This document shows positions 24,945 to 32,400 of a DNA stretch of 33,906 bases, in pieces. Source of the DNA: a bacterium (lineage in GTDB: Bacteria; Patescibacteriota; Minisyncoccia; Phycocordibacterales; Phycocordibacteraceae). How positions within the stretch are numbered: position 1 is the first letter of the stretch; each line of letters starts with the position of its first letter. The DNA is taken from contig JAJYJQ010000001.1 in the NCBI GenBank assembly GCA_021789225.1, forward strand, positions 23,564-57,469, written 5' to 3'. A program made the translations under genes and the position numbers. The notes under the pieces were generated by a model that was not told the origin of the DNA, ran no database searches, and saw only the letters and a program-made list of their open reading frames with translations.

Positions 24945-26063
24945 CTTGTTTATAGTCCGAGAAAGGTCGGCAGCGAGGCGTGTGGGGATGTCGCCGAGCG
25001 TGGCAAGGTGCGCGCGTGCGGCCTGTCGTGCGTTTTCACCCAAGCGGTGCCGGAGATCATTTTCCTCGATAAGCTTCGTGATTTCGCACGTGAGACACAT
25101 GATGTCGCCGACCGGGCACACGAGCGCAGATTCATTATCCTTGAACACTTCGCCGATGATGCCGGCATCGGTCACGACCATAGGCACGCCAGCGAGCGCC
25201 GCCTCGATGTATGTGCGGCCGTAGCCTTCATAGGTACTTGTTTGGATGAACGCCTGAGCGTGCGAGAGCAGTGCAGCGGTATCGGAACGCCAGCCGAGGA
25301 ACACGACATGCTTGGCGATGCCGAGCTTCTGCGCGAGCGCGGTAAGCGACGCTCTCTCGCTTCCCTCACCCACGAGCGCGAGCGTTATGGGATAACCTTG
25401 CTTCACAAGCGCTGCCGCGGCCCGAACCGCATCTGCAAACCGTTTTTCCTTCTCGAGCCGGCCAATAGCCATGAGCACGAATGGGAACGGCGGCGTGCAG
25501 GGTATATCTGAACTCGCATCAGGCGCGCTTGGCACTATCGCGATAGGAATGACTGTGGGCTCGGGAATGCGCTCGCCGTAGCGCGCAAGAAGACCCTGCT
25601 TCACGCGCTCGGATACTGCACGTATGCCTGCAGCACGAGGCAACACGGCATCCGCAAGGCGCACACGCACACGATTCTTCAATGATTCGGCTGCAAAAAA
25701 TGGAGAACAAAAATCCGTGTGCACTTGCACGTGCAGCTTTGCCGCGGTTCCCTGTACCGCACGAAACGCGATGTAGCCGTATTCAAATGGATCCTGCGCG
25801 GAGACGACCTCGATGGTATGCATCCGCACCAGCACCCGCGCTCGCTTTGCGAGCGCGGGCAACGCAAGCACACGCCCGACGAAACCCGATGGCATCTTCA
25901 CGCTGTGCAGAGAGAGCGCACCGTCCTGTTCGTCTGCTGTTTTTGCACCGCGCGAAAGGATGTGCAGCTCGCCTACCAGAGCGGCATATGCGCGCATGCG
26001 CTCCCGAGCCGGGCTTTCTGGCTCAAAGATCGTCGGATCGTTCGAAATAAACAATGCTTTCAT
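24933..26063 (-). CDS. GT4-family glycosyltransferase
   Basis: The 376-residue GT-B enzyme begins MKALFISNDPTIFEPESPAR. It lacks the Gly-rich acceptor loop of many GT4 members but has a clear donor domain: FVLMAIGRLEKEKRFADAVR, VVFLGWRSDTAALLSHAQAF and QTSTYEGYGRTYIEAALAGV, the E-x7-E motif. VQVHTDFCSPFF lies before the linker. The start ATG lies 3 nt past the preceding GT4 gene and 10 nt past a 16-bp inverted repeat. Sugar specificity cannot be told. Confidence 0.9.
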   Translation of the reverse strand: MKALFISNDPTIFEPESPARERMRAYAALVGELHILSRGAKTADEQDGALSLHSVKMPSGFVGRVLALPALAKRARVLVRMHTIEVVSAQDPFEYGYIAFRAVQGTAAKLHVQVHTDFCSPFFAAESLKNRVRVRLADAVLPRAAGIRAVSERVKQGLLARYGERIPEPTVIPIAIVPSAPDASSDIPCTPPFPFVLMAIGRLEKEKRFADAVRAAAALVKQGYPITLALVGEGSERASLTALAQKLGIAKHVVFLGWRSDTAALLSHAQAFIQTSTYEGYGRTYIEAALAGVPMVVTDAGIIGEVFKDNESALVCPVGDIMCLTCEITKLIEENDLRHRLGENARQAARAHLATLGDIPTRLAADLSRTINKLIL

Positions 26064-26066
26064 ATC

Positions 26067-27197
26067 TTAGCTACCCATGTGGGACATACTATGTCCCACA
26101 TGGGTGAGGAGTGCGACGGTTGCGGTAAGCATAGCATCGAGGGAGAAACGCTCGGCGGATGCTTTCGCGCGCGCCGAAAGGCGCGTGCGGAGAGGCTCGT
26201 TGGCAAGCACGCGCGCAAGCGCAGCCGTGAGTGCAGCGGTATCCCCCGCCGGAATGAGCAGGCCGTCCTCACCGTCGGTGAGCACCTCCGGATTCCCGCC
26301 GACACGCGTCGCGATGGTCGGTGCGCCAAGTGCAAGCGCCTCGATGAGCAGGTGCGAAAGGCCTTCGTATGAGGAATTGAGCACGAAGGCGTCTGTTGCC
26401 GCGAGCACTGCGAGGGTGTCCGCGTGCGGAAGCGTTCCTGTGAAGACGTAGGCGCTGCCGAGCGCGTCAGACGCGCGCGCCGTAAGGCGCGCGCGCTCGG
26501 GTCCCTCCCCCACCACTGCAAGCGATGCGTTCACGCCCTGTGCGCGCAGTGCCGCGACCGCATCGATCACGCCATCCATATGTTTCCACGGTACGAGGCG
26601 CCCTGCCGTCACCACGAGCGGGCGCGGCAGCTTCGCGACCGCCTCCGGCACGTCGCCAGCACGTTCGAGTGGCACCGCGTTATAAATGACCGATAGCTTC
26701 TCACGCGGAATTCCCCACGCTGCGACAATGTCCTTCAAATACTCGCTCGGCACGATCACGCGCGCCGCTCGTGATGCCACATGCGTTTGCACACCACGCA
26801 GAAATGACACTGCGCGCGGCACACGCTTCATCTTCACAAACTCATCGAGTGTCGCCGTCACACCGAAGCGCTGCCGCCCTTGCTCCCACGCATAGTCCCC
26901 AACGACCTTCACGACCAGCGGCTTGCGGCACACGCGCGCTGCAACACACGCAGGCAGCCCGACCGAAACAGGGTCGAGCGCGAGCACCGCATCCGCCCTC
27001 CGGAGCGCGCGGCGCACACGCATAAAATACGCGATGTGTCGTACGAGCTTTGGCAGATGCCGCACCTCACTAAATTTCACCAGCTCTACCTCGATCCCCT
27101 TTCCTGGCAGCCCTTCTTCAAGCGCCCTGGCATACGTTGCTGGCCCGCCGATTTCCGGCGGGTAGAGCGGTGTGGCGATGACGAGCTTCATAAGCAT
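26067..27197 (-). CDS. GT4-family glycosyltransferase
   Basis: The roughly 376-residue GT-B enzyme begins MLMKLVIATPLYPPEIGGPA with the GG-P-A acceptor loop. The donor domain has LVVTAGRLVPWKHMDGVIDA, VFTGTLPHADTLAVLAATDA and NSSYEGLSHLLIEALALGAP. ATG 27197 and ATG 27191 are both possible; 27197 is used because a CATACT box ends 6 nt before it. The last codons (VGHSMSHMGS) are the coding content of a 16-bp inverted repeat rather than conserved protein, so the C-terminus has probably been reshaped by that element. It appears to head the leftward glycan operon. Confidence 0.9.
   Translation of the reverse strand: MLMKLVIATPLYPPEIGGPATYARALEEGLPGKGIEVELVKFSEVRHLPKLVRHIAYFMRVRRALRRADAVLALDPVSVGLPACVAARVCRKPLVVKVVGDYAWEQGRQRFGVTATLDEFVKMKRVPRAVSFLRGVQTHVASRAARVIVPSEYLKDIVAAWGIPREKLSVIYNAVPLERAGDVPEAVAKLPRPLVVTAGRLVPWKHMDGVIDAVAALRAQGVNASLAVVGEGPERARLTARASDALGSAYVFTGTLPHADTLAVLAATDAFVLNSSYEGLSHLLIEALALGAPTIATRVGGNPEVLTDGEDGLLIPAGDTAALTAALARVLANEPLRTRLSARAKASAERFSLDAMLTATVALLTHVGHSMSHMGS
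26073..26105. repeat. 16-bp near-contiguous inverted repeat at a gene junction
   Basis: ACCCATGTGGGACATA (26073-26088) and TATGTCCCACATGGGT (26090-26105) are perfect arms with a 1-nt centre. It overlaps the 3' end of one GT4 gene and lies 10 nt before the start codon of the next. No T-run follows, so it looks more like a binding site, cruciform or mRNA-processing hairpin than an intrinsic terminator. Confidence 0.85.
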
Positions 27198-27201
27198 GTG
27201 G

Positions 27202-27435
27202 TTAGTATGTCGTATTCGAGCGGCGCTCAATGCGCAATATACGAATTGTATCTTGCATACGCACAAATAGTATACGCACAGACCCGGTGCGAACTCGATA
27301 TATCCCCTCCATCCCTTTCAGTTTTTTCAGGTCAAGATCTGAGAAATCATTCGCAAGTATCTTACGAATCGCGCGCTCGACCCTGCGCCGATCAGCCGGA
27401 CTAAGCGCGGCGAGAAACTTTGCGATGCGATCCAT
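27202..27435 (-). CDS. RelE/ParE-family toxin
   Basis: The 77-residue protein begins MDRIAKFLAALSPADRRRVE. It shows the RelE/ParE pattern LKKLKGMEGIYRVRTGSVRI then FVRMQDTIRILRIERR, with the conserved L-x-G, Y-R-x-R-x-G-x-x-R-I and the basic C-terminal strand. RelE-type toxins usually cleave mRNA on the ribosome; ParE-type relatives poison gyrase, and sequence alone does not separate them here. ATG 27435 is used; a GTG at 27444 is possible. It overlaps the upstream antitoxin gene by 35 bp, the order antitoxin then toxin being standard. Confidence 0.87.
   Translation of the reverse strand: MDRIAKFLAALSPADRRRVERAIRKILANDFSDLDLKKLKGMEGIYRVRTGSVRILFVRMQDTIRILRIERRSNTTY
27204..27209 (-). promoter_or_regulatory. 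Putative -10 box CATACT of the leading GT4 gene
   Basis: CATACT ends 6 nt before ATG 27197 and overlaps the last codon and stop of the toxin gene. TTGAGC lies 15 nt further upstream. A weak match, recorded because its spacing to the ATG matches several other genes here. Confidence 0.3.
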
Positions 27436-27673
27436 CGAGTTTACGAAGCCCAGCAAGCACGTCTTCCGCCGACACGCCGCCCATATCGGTGAAATCCGCG
27501 ACGGTCTCCCACTGGGTCTTATTCGCACGAGACACTGTCAGCGTACCCAAATCTTCGTCCACTTCAAGCGCAAGCGCCGTCCCCGGTTTTACGCCGAGAG
27601 CCTTGAGCGACCGCTTCGGAATGACCACGGCGACCGACGAGCCGACCTTGATTGCTTTTTGGAGCGTTGCCAT
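27401..27673 (-). CDS. AbrB/MazE-type (SpoVT-AbrB fold) antitoxin
   Basis: The 90-residue protein begins MATLQKAIKVGSSVAVVIPK, followed by LKALGVKPGTALALEVDEDL and TLTVSR: the swapped-hairpin AbrB/MazE DNA-binding domain over residues 1-50. The remaining 40 residues (TQWETVADFTDMGGVSAEDV and a basic end) would be the toxin-binding tail. It pairs with a RelE/ParE-type toxin rather than a MazF-type one, a hybrid arrangement. It has a strong promoter with two overlapping ATTATAAT elements, likely its own operator. Confidence 0.87.
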   Translation of the reverse strand: MATLQKAIKVGSSVAVVIPKRSLKALGVKPGTALALEVDEDLGTLTVSRANKTQWETVADFTDMGGVSAEDVLAGLRKLDGSHRKVSRRA

Positions 27674-27691
27674 AGGCGTTCTGTGGTTATG

Positions 27692-27731
27692 ATTATAATC
27701 CCATTATAATCGCCACCTACCCACGCGTCAA
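27692..27731 (-). promoter_or_regulatory. Promoter/operator of the AbrB-RelE module
   Basis: TTGACG (27731-27726), a 17-nt spacer and a perfect TATAAT (27708-27703) form a near-consensus promoter. A second TATAAT lies at 27697-27692, so the 8-bp palindrome ATTATAAT occurs twice 11 bp apart (27692-27699 and 27703-27710). The -35 overlaps the stop codon of the membrane-protein gene upstream. Confidence 0.8.
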
Positions 27732-28150
27732 GACGCTCGGTCGCGAATGACGAGCACGAGCGTCGCGAGGGCATAGATGAAACCGAGGAGCCAGATGGTG
27801 GCGGTGTAGTTTGGTGAGCGACCCAGGAAGATGCCCAGCGGCGACGAGACGGGCAAAAGGATAGTGATGAGCGCAGCAATCGGCAGGAACCAGCGACTCA
27901 TATGCCACCAAGCGCGCACCCCTTTCTCATTTGCGAAGAGAAGGATGACGCCTGCGATGGCGAGCACTTCTCCGGCAGCGATGAGAATCATTCCTGTATC
28001 AAGATAAGGTGAGTTGCAGTAAATCTTTCCATTCTCTGCATACGGTAAGCAGAAGCGCGCCCAAGTCCACGTTCCGCTTAGATACTGCCCAAGTAAATAG
28101 ACGATTCCTGCGCTTGCGAGAAAAAAGGTTTTCGGTTTCCAAGTCTTCAT
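27728..28150 (-). CDS. Small polytopic membrane protein (second copy of surface-protein partner)
   Basis: The 140-residue protein has four hydrophobic segments. The first outer loop is Cys-containing and aromatic (GTWTWARFCLPYAENGKIYC), and the third segment is preceded by MSRWFLPIAALITILLPVSS. This order, with Cys in the first loop and a WxxP-containing helix followed by PV, recalls residues 10-130 of the membrane protein at 28716-29471. I judge the two to be distant paralogues. Its ATG overlaps the stop of the truncated surface-protein gene in ATGA, just as the longer paralogue overlaps or abuts the full surface-protein gene. I recognise no named family. Confidence 0.75.
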   Translation of the reverse strand: MKTWKPKTFFLASAGIVYLLGQYLSGTWTWARFCLPYAENGKIYCNSPYLDTGMILIAAGEVLAIAGVILLFANEKGVRAWWHMSRWFLPIAALITILLPVSSPLGIFLGRSPNYTATIWLLGFIYALATLVLVIRDRAS

Positions 28151-28719
28151 AAGATATTAGTTACTATGCGAATGAATGTACTCCACGCGGTTTGCAACCA
28201 ATGATACATCCCGCCCGTGTTTTTTGCGGAGGGCGTTTCTGATAACGCTTCCGCTCGATAAGCGGAGGCGACTTCTATGGACGGCGCTGCTTTCCTCGCG
28301 GGCGGAGCCAGCCGCTTCGCATGAGCGGGAGCCGACTGCATCGGCGCTTTAGCACTCGCAACTCTTGATATCTCCTCAGACACTCCCAGCGTGCTGGTCG
28401 CCGTCTGCTGCTCCACGGTCGTGGTGGCAGAGGTCGTGGCGACGCTCGTCGTCGCGACCGGATGAGGCAATGGATTTTGCGCAAGCGGCGCTCCGCCCGC
28501 CCACGCCGGAAGACTGCCGGTCGGCGCCGGTGTGTCGTGTAAATGATTCTGGACCGACGCCGGAGCAGGCGGCGCGTACGCAACCAGCTCGCCCACCTTG
28601 GGCGCAATCGTAATGTCGGCCGAACCGTCGCTGTCGGTATCGACCGAGTGGGTGCGATGCCACTGACGCTCAAGTCTGACTCGTGTACGCTTGCAAGACG
28701 GTGCGGTTTCCAACATCAC
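28147..28719 (-). CDS. Truncated C-terminal paralogue of the surface hydrolase (probable remnant)
   Basis: The roughly 190-residue frame has no signal peptide. From VDTDSDGSADITIAPKVGEL onward it parallels the last 230 residues of the protein at 29477-33283: both have a D-x-DG element, an xITIxPKxGExxxYAPPAP stretch, then GSLP-x4-GGAPL-x2-NPLP. Both then run into a Thr/Ser/Ala-rich linker with TTS and ATTT, followed by a Lys/Pro-rich segment and a short hydrophobic C-terminus. The beta-helix and hydrolase domains are missing. It starts at GTG 28719 or ATG 28716, overlapping the upstream gene, and its stop overlaps the next ATG. It is either a decayed duplicate or a stand-alone membrane-anchor tail. 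Confidence 0.7.
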   Translation of the reverse strand: MMLETAPSCKRTRVRLERQWHRTHSVDTDSDGSADITIAPKVGELVAYAPPAPASVQNHLHDTPAPTGSLPAWAGGAPLAQNPLPHPVATTSVATTSATTTVEQQTATSTLGVSEEISRVASAKAPMQSAPAHAKRLAPPARKAAPSIEVASAYRAEALSETPSAKNTGGMYHWLQTAWSTFIRIVTNIL

Positions 28720-29471
28720 GTGATTGGAATGTTGAAAATGGCTATTATGAACAGAATGAGGTCAAGGCCGAGCAGTACCCAGCTTGCGAGAAGCTTGCTG
28801 CCGAGCGCCTTTCGCGCACGCCAGTGCTTGTATGAGTAGTAGAGTGTCGCAGTGAGGGCGTAACCGGTGGTTGCTACAAGCCCGACAGCAGTCAGAAGTA
28901 TCGCATCAATGCTTGATGCGATACCTGCCGCTTCGAATATATTTACAGTAAGGAACATGAGCACAGCCATTAAACTTCCGAATAAGGCAGAAATGTCTCG
29001 CACATGCTCTTTTGCATATGCTTCACCATGGTGCTTTATATCAATGGCGTACCAACGACCACGCAAAAAGTAGAACACCACGAGAAGAACCGTTGCTATT
29101 GAGAGGAGCGCTCCATAAAAATACGCGTACTCATTGCGACCCCATGAGTTGTACATCGCCACTAGCATTGTGTCACCTTGAGGATACACCGGTGTCATCG
29201 CGATGAAGAAAAACGCAAGTGGTAGCGCCCACGCAGCAAAGCTTAGCCAAGACTTGAAGATAGCGCGGGGAACGAAAATGAGAAGTATGGCCGCGAGAAA
29301 GAAATATCGAGCGAAGCTGTCGAGAGGATTTATTACACTAAGAAATGATTGATCCAGCCATGTTCTGTAGCAAACATGACCTGCGCTGGTACACCAAAGA
29401 CCAAAGTATCGAAACCCAATACTAAACAACGCAAGAATAGCAGGTATAAATTGGATGATGCGAGTCCTCAT
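28716..29471 (-). CDS. Polytopic membrane protein partner of the surface hydrolase
   Basis: The 251-residue protein has about seven hydrophobic segments. The first outer loop has GLWCTSAGHVCYRTWLDQ with two Cys. SFAAWALPLAFFFIAMTPVY lies in the third segment, and a cytoplasmic-looking charged loop DIKHHGEAYAKEHVRD precedes the last helices. ATG 29471 is used. A TTG at 29480 would overlap the hydrolase stop in TTGA, which would mirror the ATGA overlap of the shorter paralogue. No known family is recognised. Its tight coupling to the hydrolase gene suggests a shared role, such as anchoring, export or uptake of the hydrolase product. Confidence 0.78.
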   Translation of the reverse strand: MRTRIIQFIPAILALFSIGFRYFGLWCTSAGHVCYRTWLDQSFLSVINPLDSFARYFFLAAILLIFVPRAIFKSWLSFAAWALPLAFFFIAMTPVYPQGDTMLVAMYNSWGRNEYAYFYGALLSIATVLLVVFYFLRGRWYAIDIKHHGEAYAKEHVRDISALFGSLMAVLMFLTVNIFEAAGIASSIDAILLTAVGLVATTGYALTATLYYSYKHWRARKALGSKLLASWVLLGLDLILFIIAIFNIPIT

Positions 29472-29476
29472 TGCAT

Positions 29477-32400
29477 TCAAAATAAATTCAGTAAGGTGGT
29501 CCAGAGTTTATGCAATCCATTATAGACGGTTTCTCCAGCCCGCTTGAAGAAAGATTGCTTAGAAACTACTGACGCCACCGATGCGGGCTCGAAGGTTGAT
29601 GGAGCATATGCTTCGTCGCGTACTGTCTGCGCTTGGGCATGCATGGAGAGAGTGGGTTTGTATGGTTTCTGTGTCGGCGTTTTCACCGCGAGCTTCTTCT
29701 TTGGCTGGTTTGCGCGCGTTAGGGTCGCTGCATCCTTGCGCGCAGTCGAGGTCGTCGCGACAGATTCTGGCAGCGTTGTTGTGGCGGTCGAGCTTGCGAC
29801 CTGCCGTGCCTCAATGGGCTGCGGTAATGGGTTAGGCGTGAGAGGAGCTCCGCCCACTGACACGGGAAGGCTTCCAGACACCGGCGCCGCTTGTGCTTCT
29901 GGCTTGGTTTCTTCCGGAGCGGGTGGCGCATACGGCACGGTCTCCCCTGTTTTGGGCATGATGGTGATGATGTTTTTCCCGTCGCCCTCTTCGTCGACTG
30001 TGAGCGCGGAGGCGGTATCGACGCCGTCAGTGATGGTGAGTTGTGCGAGCGTGGTGTCGGTCGTCGGCACGTCTGCAATAGAAGTCTCTGACGTGACGGT
30101 ATCGCCTGAGCGCTCCTGCATGCTTAGCGTGAAGCTCCCGTCCGTCTGCCCGTGCATGGTAAGTGTATAGGCGCTCCCTTGCGGGACGGTGACGTACTTC
30201 ACTTCCCCGAATTGGCCATAGGACGAGTCGGGGATGTTCTCTGTCATAGAGCCATCGGTGGCGAGGCCGGTCGTGTTGCCGGATGCGTCGGTGAGTTGGA
30301 GGGTGAGAGGCGAATGGAGGAAGAAGGTGAGTTTCTTACTTTCGACAAGCGCTGCAGGTTGCGAGGCATAGATGTGATTTGGAACAGCTGCTCCTGTTTT
30401 GTTCCGAAGGAGGTTACTTATAAAATCTCTGAGCTGCGGAATTTCAAACAAATCGGCATGCCGCGTCGCTGCGTGTGATTCTTTGTTATAGGAATGTAAA
30501 TCCACCCAATACCGCCTCACATTCGTGCTGCTCGCTATCTGCAGCGCGCTCGGGACGGCGACGGTGCCGTCGCCGTCTTCCACTATGATCGGCTCGTACG
30601 TTCCTGAAGACCGGAACGCAGAGAGTACATCAGTCGGCGCTTGTGTATAGAATCTGATACCGGCCACCGTGTCTATCCCCCACCCAGCGATTTCGCTCAC
30701 CTGTATACCGGCGGGTGGCGTCCAGAAATCAAGCGAGCCATGTGTGCGGTTTGCATAGTCGATAAGGTCCGGGTTCGCGATATCAGCCGTGCTAAGGTCG
30801 TCGTCATCCGGGTCCTCACGACCACCATCATTGGCAAGGAGGAAATCGTCGAGCGCAGTACGATTTGCAATGGTGCTCCCGTACGCGGCTTCTTCTTTCT
30901 TGTATGCTTTCCCTTCAAACTGTACGAGCGGGTGCGCAGCGTCCGCCATCGTGCTTTCGATGTAGTATTCGGACGGCAGCAGATGATAGGTCATCGGCGA
31001 GTTGTGCGCGAAGGTACGTGCCGCTGCGTTCGAGATAATCGGGATGCCTGCTTTGTAAATACCTGCGTCAAAGCCCACCAGGAGCGAGGCGAGCGCGGAC
31101 GGCGTTCCGCTTTGCGGTGAGGCGACAAGTATCACTTTGTCCACGAGTTTTGCAGCGTCAGCGTCGCCCAACTTGTCCAAAAGCGCTTTGGTCACGAGGC
31201 CGCCGTTTGAGTGCGCAATGATGGTCACCTTCCCTGTTTGCGAGGTGGCGGCAAGCTGGCGGAGCGTCTGCTCGATGTAGGGTGTGCTGGTGGATTCTTC
31301 GTAGTAGATGCGGTCGCCATGCTGTGTACCGTTTGCGAGCAGGTCGTCGAGCGAGAGTCGCCAGTCGTACGCGACGGGTTTCCAGTCGTTGATCGTGCCA
31401 TCGTGTTTGAGGCCATCGAGCTCGTCGAGAAGTGATTTGTAGAGATTGCTTCCGCCGACGGTGTCGATGACAGCGCTCTCTTTTGTGTAGATATCTGAGC
31501 ATGCGCTGTTGCCGGACGCGTCGAGCGCGAGTTCTGACATATTGTCGTCACCTTCTCCGGTCAAGATGCTCCACAGGCCAGACAGTCCGGAGTCGATCGG
31601 ATCCCACAGCTTCTCTTCCTCCTTTTTCCCGCAGCCGGTGCCTTCGTACAGGCGGCTGCCCTCAATCCCCGGCAGGAAGAGGACGTTGTCGTATTTTGGC
31701 GCGGGCGGCGGGGCGAAGGGGTCGTTCGTGAGCCAGGGAGAGAAGAGGACGTGCGCAGAGATTTCAGGGCCGGTGCCCTCAGGGTTCGTGTCGGCATTGT
31801 GCGGGCCGGATGCACTGCCCCACCAGTTGCTGGTCGCATCTGCGTCAGTGGTGCCGTCGTTTTGCACGCCTGTCTCGGCACGGGCGATGCTGTTTCCGTG
31901 TGCGGTGAGCGAGCCGCCGGTGAGATACGCGAAGCGCGTGCTGGTGGCGAATCGCGAACCGGTGATCGTCGTGGTGCCGGCGGTCTGCATGAGGTCGTTG
32001 TACGTGGCGTGTTCAAACGTACTGTCGGCGACCGACACGGTGCCGCCTTGGTTGAGAATCGCACCAGCGCAGGCGTCTTGCGGCGCGTCGTAGCTGGCGG
32101 CGCACGGATTGAGTAGGTAGCCGCCGTATGGGTCGCCGGCGTAGCGCAGGAGCGTGTGCGTGACAGAGACCGTGCTGCCCGGCTCGGCGACGATGCCGAC
32201 AAAGACCTCAAGCGGCTGTGCCGGATCATACTGAGAGACGCCGGCCTTTGCTTCCTCGGCATGGTTCGTGTCGCCCGCAACGGTATCGTCTGCGGCAGAA
32301 GTGAGCGTCGTGGTCGCACCGCCCACCGCGCCGACGACGAGCGTGCCGAACACGTGTATAGGCGCGTATGCTTTGACGATGGCGCCTGGCGCGATGGTGA

